A DNA stretch of 34,436 nucleotides from JALUUH01 sp964636675 (lineage in GTDB: Bacteria; Pseudomonadota; Gammaproteobacteria; S012-40): positions 1 to 34,436 of the forward strand of contig CAZWUO010000017.1 in NCBI GenBank assembly GCA_964636675.1, in the 5' to 3' direction. The notes beneath the pieces were generated by a model, which saw nothing but the letters and a program-made list of their open reading frames with translations, did not search any database and was not told the origin of the DNA. This document shows, piece after piece, positions 25,271 through 34,341 of the stretch; position 1 is the first letter of the stretch, and each line of letters starts with the position of its first letter. The translations under genes were made by a program, and so were the position numbers.

Positions 25271-26596
25271 TTAATTTCTCCTGTGTGTAGATTGCAGTGC
25301 TAACATGGCTGCGCCATAAGCGGCCTCTTCATTGTTTGCTTTTGTGACGGGAATACCCAACATCTTTTGCCGTATTAAAGTCCATTGTTCATTGTTCGCG
25401 CCGCCTCCGGCAGTGTATACCACGCTGGGATAAGGCATGCCTAATTCCGCAAGTTTTTCGTAGCCTTGGTTTTCAATGTGCGCGATTCCTTCCAGCAAAG
25501 CCTGGAAAAAAGCCAGGTCTTTTTGTGGATGTTTGGGGATACCCGATTCCTTGAGTGGGTCGTTTAGCGGAAAACGCTCACCGGGATTAATCAACGGGTA
25601 ATAAGCCCGCTGTTGTGGTTCGTCGGGTTTGATCTGTTTGGAAAATAGCTTGATTTCATCGCAGCTGAAATAGTGCTTTAACACGGCACCGCCTGAATTA
25701 GAGGCCCCGCCTACGAGCCAATGTTGACCTAAGCGATGACTGTAAATGCCGTATTCAGCATGGTACAGAGGTTTGGCGCTAATGAGTTTTAATACCAAGG
25801 TGGAGCCGAGCGAGCTGACGGCTTGGCCAACCGTAGAAGCACCACTCGCAATCACTGCAGCGATGCTATCGGTGGTACCTGCCACGATGTTAACACTAGA
25901 ATCAATCCCAAATTTCTGGGTTAATACGGCGCTTAGTTGACCAATAACTTTGCCCGGTTCAACGACAGTAGGAAGTGTGTGATATAAACTTGGGTTTAAG
26001 TCTTTAATCCAGCGAGGCCATTTTTGCTGAATGACATCATATCCCATTTTAAGCGAATTATTGTGATCCGAATAGCCGTAAGTGTCGGATAAATTGCCCG
26101 ATATCCAGTCAGCTTGATTGAGGCTAAAGACTATCTTGTTGTTAAGTTTTCGATGCAAATACAGGAGTTTAGCGAGTCCTGAGCTGGCATTGTTGACAGT
26201 GCTATCGGCGGGGGCAAGTTCGTGAATGCGCTGAGCTTGCGCAATGCAGCTCGCATCGTTATACATTAACCCAGGGGCTAAGGGCTGACCGGAAGCATCA
26301 GTGACTAATACCGTGCCCGAGGTGGCATCTACCGCAATGGCCTGCACCTGATATGCCGTGCAGTCATTGAATAAGGACTCGAGCACCGATAATGTGGTTT
26401 GCCACCATATATTGGGGTCTTGCGTCTTGCTGCCTTCTGTGACGTGCGGCATAGGCATGGACTGCTCGCTAAAGGCGTGTGGTTTTCCGTGGGCGTCGAT
26501 TGCGCACGCACGCACGCCCGATGTTCCAACATCAATGCCTATATAGAGAGATTGATCAGGACTCAGGGGAGATATACCGGCACCGTGGGCGTCCAA
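25271..26596 (-). CDS. FGGY-family carbohydrate kinase, ribulokinase-like
   Basis: 441 residues. The N-terminal phosphate loop YIGIDVGTSGVRACAIDAHG, then VDATSGTVLVTD, the central GTTDSIAAVIASGA, SLGSTLVLKL, and C-terminal TAGGGANNEQWTLIRQKMLGIPV and EEAAYGAAMLA match FGGY sugar kinases. The short length and ASGTSGT-like pattern resemble the D-ribulose kinases described in cyanobacteria and plants more than XylB, but substrate is inferred. The start is TTG at 26596, 34 bases inside queF, the only usual start codon before the phosphate loop and without a clear ribosome binding site; coupling to queF translation is likely. Confidence 0.86.
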   Translation of the reverse strand: MDAHGAGISPLSPDQSLYIGIDVGTSGVRACAIDAHGKPHAFSEQSMPMPHVTEGSKTQDPNIWWQTTLSVLESLFNDCTAYQVQAIAVDATSGTVLVTDASGQPLAPGLMYNDASCIAQAQRIHELAPADSTVNNASSGLAKLLYLHRKLNNKIVFSLNQADWISGNLSDTYGYSDHNNSLKMGYDVIQQKWPRWIKDLNPSLYHTLPTVVEPGKVIGQLSAVLTQKFGIDSSVNIVAGTTDSIAAVIASGASTVGQAVSSLGSTLVLKLISAKPLYHAEYGIYSHRLGQHWLVGGASNSGGAVLKHYFSCDEIKLFSKQIKPDEPQQRAYYPLINPGERFPLNDPLKESGIPKHPQKDLAFFQALLEGIAHIENQGYEKLAELGMPYPSVVYTAGGGANNEQWTLIRQKMLGIPVTKANNEEAAYGAAMLALQSTHRRN

Positions 26597-26952
26597 TCGG
26601 CTGCTTTGTATTCGGTGATAACATCCGTATAAATTCCGCCACGCACATAAAACTCAGCCGTCACCTTCATATATTTGGGCTGACAGGCATCCACTAGGTT
26701 TTGCAGGATCTCGTTGGTCACGGCTTCGTGAAACTTGCCTTCCTCGCGGAACGACCACATATAGAGTTTCAGTGATTTTAATTCCACGCAGTGTTTATCC
26801 GGTAGGTAGTGGATGTGCAGGGTGGCAAAATCAGGTTGTCCGGTTTTAGGGCATAAACACGTGAATTCAGGGACTTTTATTTTAATCGTGTAATCAGAAA
26901 CCCGTTGTGGATTATCAAATATTTCAAGATTTTTACTTGCTTGGGTAGGCAT
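26563..26952 (-). CDS. queF: NADPH-dependent preQ0 reductase QueF
   Basis: 129 residues, the short single-domain QueF type. It reduces 7-cyano-7-deazaguanine to preQ1 in queuosine tRNA modification. The catalytic Cys34 lies in TCLCPKTGQPDFA with Asp41, and the family motif ELKSLKLYMWSFREEGKFHE is present. It is the first gene of a leftward string with the FGGY kinase and cysZ, and divergent from smc. No preQ1 riboswitch is visible upstream. Confidence 0.96.
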   Translation of the reverse strand: MPTQASKNLEIFDNPQRVSDYTIKIKVPEFTCLCPKTGQPDFATLHIHYLPDKHCVELKSLKLYMWSFREEGKFHEAVTNEILQNLVDACQPKYMKVTAEFYVRGGIYTDVITEYKAADWTPTVPVYLP

Positions 26953-27060
26953 AAACTCGTCTCTATGTTAGTTTTACGGCTTTGATTCTAACTGAATCGG
27001 CCTCCCGTTGCCGAGTAGAATTGGCCCCCTGAATCAACCCATTGTGAGTAGTATAAAAAA

Positions 27061-30000
27061 ATGCGTCTAAGTAAGATCAAGCTTTCCGGTTTTAAGTCCT
27101 TTGTCGATCCAACCACCGTACATTTAACCAGCAACTTGGTGGGTGTCGTAGGGCCGAATGGCAGCGGAAAATCAAATATTATTGACGCGGTGCGTTGGGT
27201 TATGGGGGAGAGTTCGGCGAAACACCTGCGCGGTGGCTCCATGGCAGATGTCATTTTTAACGGCTCCTCTTCGAGAAAGCCGGTGGGTCAGGCTTCGATC
27301 GAGCTGGTATTTGATAACTCCATTGACGGACTGGGGGGGCAATTTGCCAATTACAACGAAATCTCGGTCAAACGCCTCGTGAGCAGAGATGGTCAATCGA
27401 ATTATTATTTGAATGGTACCAAGTGCCGGCGTCGCGATATCACGGATATCTTTCTTGGAACAGGCCTCGGGCCGCGAAGCTATGCGATCATAGAGCAAGG
27501 AATGATTGCGCGGATGATCGAGGCTAAGCCGGAAGATTTGCGCGTAACCATTGAGGAAGCGGCAGGAATATCCAAGTATAAAGAGCGCAGAAGAGAGACA
27601 GAAAATAGAATTCGCCACACCCAAGAAAACTTGTCGCGGATTGCCGATTTGCGCGATGAGCTAGGGAAGCAAATTGAGAAATTACAGCGCCAAGCTAAAA
27701 CCGCAGAGCGTTATAAACATCTAAAAGCGGATGAGCGGACCTTTCAAGGGCAATATCTTGCTTTACAGTGGCAGGAATTTGATCTCAGGGTAAAAGATAA
27801 ATCGACTGAATTATCGCGCTTGCAGACGCAATTGGAAGCTACAATGGCAACCCTGCGTTCACTGGAAGTCAGCATCGAAAAACAACGGGAATCCCATATT
27901 GAATCGAGCGAACTATTAGCTGAGATACAAGCCCAGTTTTATCAGGTAGGCGCAGAGATTTCCAGTAATGAGCAATTAACTCAACACCACAAAGAACGCC
28001 AACAACAAATAGCAAATGATCTACAACAAGTTAGCCTCGCGTGGGAAGATGCACTTAAACTGTTTCATACCGATGAGCAACGTTTGGCTGATCTGACGCA
28101 GAAAACCGCCGAGCTAGAGCCACAATACGCCGCTGCAAATGAGGTTTACGAATTATCCAAAGTCGCCCAAGAAGAAACCGAGAATGCATTGCAAAACTGG
28201 CAGGCTGAATGGGATCAATTTAATGCCACGGCAAACCAACCTACGCAAATAGCAGAAGTCGAGAGAACAAAAATTACCCACTTAGAAGAGCAGTCGCAGC
28301 AACTCGAAAAACGTTTTATAAGATTGCAAGGGGAAGCGGAAACCATCGCAACGGGGAATTTAGAACAAGAACTCGACGTTTTGAACGTGCAAATTGGCGA
28401 GCGTCAGAATGAAATTGATAACCAGCTTGGCGCGTTGCAAGAGAATCAGGCGCGGATTACCGAGCAACGTCAGCAAAACCATACAACTGCAGAATCGCTG
28501 TCGCAGATCCATGGTGATTTACAAAAAACCAATGGACGGATGGCGTCCTTAGAAGCGTTGCAGGAAGACACTTTTGGCAAGCGCGATGAAAAACTCGCTG
28601 CTTGGTTAAGCCAACAAGGTCTCACAAATGCGACTCGATTGGCCGAAGTCTTAGACGTCGATGATACATGGGAAAAAGCCTTAGAGACTGTTCTCGGTCA
28701 GCATCTACAGGCCATATGTGTTAATGATATTGCGGATGTTTCTGCGGCCTTAGGCACATTCTCTGCGGCAACGATTAGTTTTGTCGAGCAACAAGAACCT
28801 GTTACGCAACATCTTGATAGCAAAACCTTGCTTATTCATAAAGTAAAACATAAGTTTTCGGCAGTCGATAATTTACTCGCCAATATTCACTGCGCGCAAG
28901 ACTTAGAGCAAGCATTAACCCTGCGGCAACAACTGGGTGAAGGTCAATCCGTAATCACCAAAGAAGGGGTTTGGCTAGGCCGTAACTGGCTGACCATGAA
29001 TACCGGCTTGGGGAATGAGGCCGGGGTATTAGGGCGTGAAAAAGAACTTAAAAGCCTGGCATCTGCAGGGCAGCAGTGTATGGCGCAAAAAGAAATCCTT
29101 GAAGCGCAATTAGATCACGGCAAACAGGTGTTACAGGAAATAGAAATTCAGCGTGATTTATTCCAAGACAACATTTCCCAGCTAGAGAGAAATCTCGGTG
29201 AAAGCAAATCACAGCGCAGTGGTCGGCAAGCGCGATTAGATCATTTAAGCACGCGCAAACATTCTATCGTCAAAGAGCAGCTTGAAATTCAAGATCAGAT
29301 TTCTGCACATCGCACAACAGTCCAGCTTGCACGCGGTAAATTGGAGCTTGCCTTAGAGCAAATGGAAGCATTAAACCTGAGACGCGAAGCATTATCCGCA
29401 ATACGTGATGAGTTAAGAGCCGCAACCACGAGTGCTAAAGATCGCGCGAATACGGATCGACAAAATGTGCAAAATTTACAAGTAGAATTACAGGCGACGA
29501 AAACAGCACTCGAAGGAACGCAACAAAATATAAAAAGAATTCAGCAGCAATTGGATTCATTGGGTGAAAGAAAGTTAAGTCTCGAAACGCAAAACCAACA
29601 AGATGGTAATCCATTGACCTTATTGCATCAGGAGTTGGAAAAATTACTCGCAAGAAAACTGGAAATTGAATCGCATTTGCAACAGGCGCGGAATAAAGTA
29701 GCAGCGATAGATGCTGAAATTCGCGAATTAAGTGAACGTAAGATAAAGACAGAACACACCGTAGAGCAAACCAGAGAGGTGCTTGAGCAATCTAAGCTCG
29801 ATGCTCAGACGCATAAAGTAAAGCAGCAAGGTGTGCAGGACAGGATTACCGAGAGCGGTCATGATTTAAGCGTTATCTTTGAGAGTATGCCAGCAGATGC
29901 TACACTTGAGGCATGGCAAGAAAATATTAATGAAATTGAGCTAAAGATAAGCAGATTGGGGGCTATTAATTTAGCCGCCATTGATGAATATGTGGAGCAA

Positions 30001-30570
30001 CAAGCGCGTTTGAGCTATCTTGATGCGCAAAATCAGGATTTGGTTGACGCCCTAGAGATCTTAGATAATGCGATTCGCAAGATGGACAGAGAAACCCGTG
30101 CGAAATTTAAAGACACCTTTGATTTTGTCAATAATGGTTTGAAACGCATGTTTCCCAAATTGTTTGGTGGTGGACAAGCATATTTGGAATTAACCGGGGA
30201 AGACCTTCTGGATACAGGGGTGACCATCATGGCGCGGCCTCCGGGTAAACGCATTACTAATATTCACCAGCTATCTGGTGGTGAAAAAGCGCTAACAGCG
30301 GTAGCCTTGGTATTTGCTATTTTTGAGCTTAATCCGGCCCCTTTTTGTATGTTAGATGAAGTCGATGCGCCACTGGATGAAGCGAATGTTGGGCGTTTTT
30401 GTGAATTGTTAAAAACGATGTCTGAGAAGGTGCAATTTATTTTCATTACGCATAACAAGGCCACGATGGAGATATCCGAACATCTCAATGGGGTTACAAT
30501 GCATGAGCCGGGGGTTTCAAGAATGGTTACCGTGGATGTAGAAGAAGCAACGCAATTGGTTGCCGTGTAA
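27061..30570 (+). CDS. smc: Chromosome segregation ATPase SMC
   Basis: 1169 residues, full length. The N-terminal half-ATPase has Walker A GPNGSGKSN (31-39); a first coiled coil runs at about 170-500, a hinge at about 510-650, and a second coiled coil to about 1010. The C-terminal half has signature LSGGEKALTAVALVFAIF and Walker B PFCMLDEVDAPLD. It condenses and segregates chromosomes with ScpA/ScpB, which are not in this window. Presence of SMC implies the organism does not rely on MukB. It is followed three bases later by zipA. Confidence 0.97.
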   Translation: MRLSKIKLSGFKSFVDPTTVHLTSNLVGVVGPNGSGKSNIIDAVRWVMGESSAKHLRGGSMADVIFNGSSSRKPVGQASIELVFDNSIDGLGGQFANYNEISVKRLVSRDGQSNYYLNGTKCRRRDITDIFLGTGLGPRSYAIIEQGMIARMIEAKPEDLRVTIEEAAGISKYKERRRETENRIRHTQENLSRIADLRDELGKQIEKLQRQAKTAERYKHLKADERTFQGQYLALQWQEFDLRVKDKSTELSRLQTQLEATMATLRSLEVSIEKQRESHIESSELLAEIQAQFYQVGAEISSNEQLTQHHKERQQQIANDLQQVSLAWEDALKLFHTDEQRLADLTQKTAELEPQYAAANEVYELSKVAQEETENALQNWQAEWDQFNATANQPTQIAEVERTKITHLEEQSQQLEKRFIRLQGEAETIATGNLEQELDVLNVQIGERQNEIDNQLGALQENQARITEQRQQNHTTAESLSQIHGDLQKTNGRMASLEALQEDTFGKRDEKLAAWLSQQGLTNATRLAEVLDVDDTWEKALETVLGQHLQAICVNDIADVSAALGTFSAATISFVEQQEPVTQHLDSKTLLIHKVKHKFSAVDNLLANIHCAQDLEQALTLRQQLGEGQSVITKEGVWLGRNWLTMNTGLGNEAGVLGREKELKSLASAGQQCMAQKEILEAQLDHGKQVLQEIEIQRDLFQDNISQLERNLGESKSQRSGRQARLDHLSTRKHSIVKEQLEIQDQISAHRTTVQLARGKLELALEQMEALNLRREALSAIRDELRAATTSAKDRANTDRQNVQNLQVELQATKTALEGTQQNIKRIQQQLDSLGERKLSLETQNQQDGNPLTLLHQELEKLLARKLEIESHLQQARNKVAAIDAEIRELSERKIKTEHTVEQTREVLEQSKLDAQTHKVKQQGVQDRITESGHDLSVIFESMPADATLEAWQENINEIELKISRLGAINLAAIDEYVEQQARLSYLDAQNQDLVDALEILDNAIRKMDRETRAKFKDTFDFVNNGLKRMFPKLFGGGQAYLELTGEDLLDTGVTIMARPPGKRITNIHQLSGGEKALTAVALVFAIFELNPAPFCMLDEVDAPLDEANVGRFCELLKTMSEKVQFIFITHNKATMEISEHLNGVTMHEPGVSRMVTVDVEEATQLVAV

Positions 30571-30573
30571 AAC

Positions 30574-31404
30574 ATGGAGCAGCTAACAGAATTTTTTTCT
30601 AACCCACTGCGCTTAACCCTTATTGCGGCGAGCGTGGTTATTCTTTTTGCCATTATTATCGTTAGCTTGAAACCGCGCAAGCGCGATAATACACCGAGAA
30701 AAGATTATTCAAATTTCCATACCATCGATAATCTTGAGACGGGAGAAGCTAATACGCCCGCGACGACTTTTGAGAGTTTGCCCGATGCGGATTATTTGGT
30801 AGCAAAAACAGACGATATATTAGAAGAATATGCAAACCCACTCGATACGCCTGAAGACTCAGAATGGGTCGCGCAATCCACAGCCAAACCAAAAGTCGCG
30901 CTAAAACAGCAAGAATCCCAAGATTTATCGGCGGAAACAGCGGCAAAAGAGCCGGAAGACTTTGTCATCCTGCACGTGACGACGCCAACAGGTTTTAGTA
31001 TTCCCGGTGATGCATTGAGTCACATTTTGGGCGAGCTAGGAATGGTGTTTGGCCCACATAATATATTTCATTATTTTGATCAAAAAAATAATGCCATGCC
31101 CTTATTCAGTGTGGTTAATTTGGTAGAGCCGGGTTATTTTGATTTAAAAAATCCTGAAGAATTTACCACCACCGGTGTGAGCTTTTTAATGCGCCTACCC
31201 TTGCCCTTGCCAGAATTTGATTCTGCGAATACGTATAGTGTGATGTTACATTTAGCCCAAAGATTTGCACGTCATATACAAGGCACGGTGCTTGACCAAG
31301 ACAGAAACGTATTAATCAGTCAAAAAATTAATCAGCTGCGAAAGTTAGCGGAGCAATATGCAAAAAAAACGCGTTTAGCAGCGGAAGAAGAACTTAGCGT
31401 TTAA
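30574..31404 (+). CDS. zipA: Cell division protein ZipA
   Basis: 276 residues. There is an N-terminal membrane anchor (about 13-33), then a basic stretch KPRKRD, an acidic, variable linker to about residue 125, and the C-terminal FtsZ-binding domain from EDFVILHVTTPTGFSIPGDAL to RKLAEQYAKK. ZipA tethers FtsZ to the membrane. The smc-zipA-ligA order is common in gammaproteobacteria such as Pseudomonas. Confidence 0.94.
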   Translation: MEQLTEFFSNPLRLTLIAASVVILFAIIIVSLKPRKRDNTPRKDYSNFHTIDNLETGEANTPATTFESLPDADYLVAKTDDILEEYANPLDTPEDSEWVAQSTAKPKVALKQQESQDLSAETAAKEPEDFVILHVTTPTGFSIPGDALSHILGELGMVFGPHNIFHYFDQKNNAMPLFSVVNLVEPGYFDLKNPEEFTTTGVSFLMRLPLPLPEFDSANTYSVMLHLAQRFARHIQGTVLDQDRNVLISQKINQLRKLAEQYAKKTRLAAEEELSV

Positions 31405-31421
31405 TTGTCCGTACCCATCCT

Positions 31422-33560
31422 ATGTCCAAGACTACACCTAAACCCGCCGCTGTCCCAGACTCAGGCATACGCCGTACTTATTCAGCGCTAGTCGATACGT
31501 TAAATTATCATGCGAATAGATACTATGCATTGGATGACCCTGAAATACCCGACGCAGAATATGATCGCCTGTTTCGCCAGTTACAGCAGCTTGAACTCGC
31601 ATACCCCGAACTCGGTAGCGCGCATTCACCGACCCAACGTGTTGGCGGGGACGCATTAACTGCTTTTCAGCAAGTAAGCCATGATATTCCGATGTTGTCG
31701 CTTAATAATGCTTTTTCCGATGAGGAAGTATTAGATTTCGACAAACGTTTATGTGAACGCCTTTCTCTCGATGCTGATGCTAAAACATCGTCTACTAAAG
31801 AGTCTTCAACTTCGCCTAATAAAAAGTCTTCAACTGATAAAGAATCCTCAACACTAAAAAGATGTTATGTTGCCGAGCCTAAAGTGGATGGATTAGCCAT
31901 AAGTCTGCGTTATGAAAATGGAATTTTAGTACAGGCCGCAACACGTGGTGACGGCACCATCGGTGAAGACGTGACGCAAAATATCAAAACCATTAACAGT
32001 GTGCCACTACAGCTGATGGCGCATGAATATCCTAAGATCTTTGAAGTACGTGGCGAAGTATTTATACCGCTAAAAGGCTTTGAGGCCTTAAATGCTGCGC
32101 AGAGAGAAAAAGGTGAAAAAGTATTTGCCAATCCGCGCAATGCCGCTGCCGGCAGTATTCGCCAACTTGATTCAAAAATTACCGCGTCGCGACCGTTGGC
32201 GATGTATTGTTATGCCTTAGCTAAAATATCGGAGTTTGAGCTACCGGACTCACATCATGCGCGATTGATGTTGCTAAAAATCTGGGGCTTTTCAGTGTGT
32301 CAAGAAATAGCAAAACTTAATGGCATAGCGGCATGCCTAGATTATTATAATCAACTCGAAAAAAAACGCAGCAAACTCTCTTATGAAATCGATGGAGTGG
32401 TTTATAAGCTCGATTCCAGTGCGCAAAAAGCGCAAGTTGGTTTTATCGCCAGAGCACCGAGATGGGCTATCGCGCGTAAATTTCCGGCGGTTGAAGCACT
32501 CACTCGACTCGAGAGTATTGATATTCAAGTAGGCCGTACGGGCGCGCTGACCCCGGTAGCGCGTCTTAAACCCGTTACGGTAGGTGGTGTTACGGTAACC
32601 AATGCAACACTACACAACCAAGATGAAATCGATCGAAAAGATGTCAGGGTAGGCGATACGGTCATTGTGCGACGCGCCGGGGATGTTATCCCTGAAGTGG
32701 TCAAAGTTGTGTTATCTGAACGTCCCAAAAAAACGCACAAATTCATTATTCCTACAAGCTGTCCGGTGTGTGGTTCCGATGTCATTCGACTAGAAGGCGA
32801 GTCTGTATCGCGTTGTAGTGGGGGTTTATATTGTGCCGCTCAGCGCAAAGAAGGCATAAAACATTTTGCGATGCGGCGCGCGATGGATATTGATGGTTTA
32901 GGCGATAAAATCATTGATCAATTAGTTGATCAAGATTTACTGAAAGACGTAAGTGATTTGTATTCATTAAACGTGGAAATATTAAAAGACCTAGAACGCT
33001 TGGCTGAAAAGTCCGCGCAAAATCTATTAAAGGCATTAGACAAGAGTAAAACAACCACATTAGCGCGCTTTCTGTTTGCGCTTGGCATACGAGATGTAGG
33101 AGAGGTTACCGCGCAGAATTTAGCAAACTATTATGGGTCATTAAAAAAAATAGAAGACGCGAGTCCCGAAGATTTATTACTGGTTGATGATGTGGGGCCA
33201 ATCGTCGCTAAGCACGTGGTTACGTTTTTTAAGCAACAGCATAACCAACAAGTCATCGAAAAATTACTCGCCGCGGGTATTCAGTGGCCAAAAATTGAAG
33301 TGAACCCCGCTAAGCGTGCTTTAAGCGGGAAAATTTTTGTACTCACCGGAACACTCAGCGAACCCCGCGATGTGATTAAAGCAAAACTGCAATCATTAGG
33401 CGCCAAAGTAACCGGCAGCGTATCCAAAAAAACAGACTTTCTCATCGCCGGTGCGGAAGCCGGGTCTAAATTACAAAAGGCAGAAAAATTCGACGTCAGA
33501 GTCCTATCAGAAGCTGAACTAAAAACACTAATAGAAAACCCGGATGCGTTTATTGCTTGA
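31422..33560 (+). CDS. ligA: NAD-dependent DNA ligase LigA with low-complexity insertion
   Basis: 712 residues, slightly longer than usual. Domain Ia (YHANRYYALDDPEIPDAEYDRL), the adenylation domain with catalytic Lys154 in AEPKVDGLAI, the OB fold, the four-Cys zinc finger (CPVCG to YC), helix-hairpin-helix repeats and a C-terminal BRCT domain (LSGKIFVLTGTL) are in order. KVDG replaces the common KLDG, a mild change. Between the conserved KRLCERL and CYVAEPK lie about 33 residues where E. coli has about nine; the extra part repeats a KESST unit three times (residues about 126-144). The ligase seals nicks in replication and repair using NAD. Confidence 0.95.
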   Translation: MSKTTPKPAAVPDSGIRRTYSALVDTLNYHANRYYALDDPEIPDAEYDRLFRQLQQLELAYPELGSAHSPTQRVGGDALTAFQQVSHDIPMLSLNNAFSDEEVLDFDKRLCERLSLDADAKTSSTKESSTSPNKKSSTDKESSTLKRCYVAEPKVDGLAISLRYENGILVQAATRGDGTIGEDVTQNIKTINSVPLQLMAHEYPKIFEVRGEVFIPLKGFEALNAAQREKGEKVFANPRNAAAGSIRQLDSKITASRPLAMYCYALAKISEFELPDSHHARLMLLKIWGFSVCQEIAKLNGIAACLDYYNQLEKKRSKLSYEIDGVVYKLDSSAQKAQVGFIARAPRWAIARKFPAVEALTRLESIDIQVGRTGALTPVARLKPVTVGGVTVTNATLHNQDEIDRKDVRVGDTVIVRRAGDVIPEVVKVVLSERPKKTHKFIIPTSCPVCGSDVIRLEGESVSRCSGGLYCAAQRKEGIKHFAMRRAMDIDGLGDKIIDQLVDQDLLKDVSDLYSLNVEILKDLERLAEKSAQNLLKALDKSKTTTLARFLFALGIRDVGEVTAQNLANYYGSLKKIEDASPEDLLLVDDVGPIVAKHVVTFFKQQHNQQVIEKLLAAGIQWPKIEVNPAKRALSGKIFVLTGTLSEPRDVIKAKLQSLGAKVTGSVSKKTDFLIAGAEAGSKLQKAEKFDVRVLSEAELKTLIENPDAFIA

Positions 33561-33574
33561 GGTCGTGCAAAGCC

Positions 33575-33785
33575 AGGGAAGCTCTGATTAAGTCAAATAG
33601 GGTTTTGTTGATGGTTATGGAGCTGGCCAAGGATATTTCAGGACGCGTCGAAATGACGATTAAGTCATAGATGCTGGTAAACAGAACAACTATCCTGACA
33701 CAGAGGGCTGTCGTCGCTCTATTGGTTTCAATTTTCCTTGTTTTCATCTCACTATCTCACTATCTCACTTAATCAAAGGCTCTCT
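33575..33785. repeat. MITE-like inverted-repeat element, copy 2
   Basis: The left end AGGGAAGCTCTGATTAAGT and the inverted right end ACTTAATCAAAGGCTCTCT match at 15 of 19 positions. The right segment from TTTCAATTTTCCTTG onward matches copy 1 (2296-2402) with one extra TATCTCAC unit. The element is 211 bp with about 100 extra internal bases relative to copy 1 and no complete gene. It begins 15 bases after the ligA stop. Confidence 0.78.
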
Positions 33786-33872
33786 AAAAATATATTCAAG
33801 ATATGTTTTAAATTTCATCCTCTGCTTCGTTCAAAAATAGAGCCGAATGCTAATGTAAGCTAACGCTCTAAC

Positions 33873-33904
33873 TAGTACTATAGTGCTATAGTGCTATAGT
33901 GCTA
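33873..33904. repeat. Octamer tandem repeat TAGTGCTA
   Basis: Four units of eight bases: TAGTACTA once, then TAGTGCTA three times. The core matches the 14-base array behind cysB at 3481-3535, and both arrays lie within about 1.2 kb of an inverted-repeat element copy. Confidence 0.85.
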
Positions 33905-33946
33905 AATAAAAAACCATTAAAAAATATTTTTTCCAAAATAGTTATA

Positions 33947-33998
33947 GATGTTGTGATAAAAAAAATGTTAGATTAATAAAAAAAACATTTATCACATC
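33947..33998. repeat. Imperfect AT-rich palindrome
   Basis: GATGTTGTGATAAA and a later TTTATCACATC, with ATGTT and AACAT inside, form an imperfect inverted repeat around an AT-rich centre. It could be an operator or a chance feature of AT-rich DNA. Confidence 0.4.
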
Positions 33999-34208
33999 GG
34001 CTAGTAATATCATATTTTGAGTTTGTTCGTGTTTTTTTTGAGAGGAGAATTATACCAAAATTTATATGATGAGGTTGGACTTAATGTGACGTAACGGATA
34101 AGAAAGTATAAAAAATGAGAAGCAGTTTAAATATCTTGCACAACATATTTATTACCTTTACGTATCACTCAAGAATAAAACTAAATATAATATTAGAGAG
34201 AGTTGCAC

Positions 34209-34340
34209 ATGCTAACCGTGACAAGTATAGATTTTAAGGACAAAAAGAAACTGACTAATTTACTTGGTGCCATATACTGCCGATATGGTGAGGCACATCA
34301 AAAATTAAAAATGGCATATTTAAAAGATGGGAGGGTATAG
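34209..34340 (+). CDS. Small hypothetical protein, TPR-like helix
   Basis: 43 residues from ATG at 34209 with AGAGAGAG six bases upstream. The middle, LLGAIYCRYGEAHQKLKMAYL, has the spacing of small and aromatic residues seen in the helices of tetratricopeptide repeats. I do not recognise a family. TPR proteins of type III secretion clusters are one thought, but there is no supporting neighbour in view. One base separates its stop from the next start, so the two are probably one operon or pieces of a disrupted gene. Confidence 0.45.
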   Translation: MLTVTSIDFKDKKKLTNLLGAIYCRYGEAHQKLKMAYLKDGRV

Positions 34341-34341
34341 T

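Larger units (their letters stand above)
33561..34208. other. Repeat-rich, AT-rich region after ligA
   Basis: About 650 bases without a confident gene. In order it holds inverted-repeat element copy 2, an octamer tandem array, an imperfect palindrome, and an AT-rich stretch before two small frames. A 40-codon frame at 34115-34237 overlaps the next frame and has no good ribosome binding site. Confidence 0.6.

Noticed and set aside
26953..27060. preQ1 riboswitch upstream of queF
   Set aside because: The short leader lacks the C-rich loop and A-rich tail expected for that aptamer.
34115..34237. 40-residue frame at the right edge
   Set aside because: It overlaps the better-supported frame at 34209 and lacks a convincing ribosome binding site.
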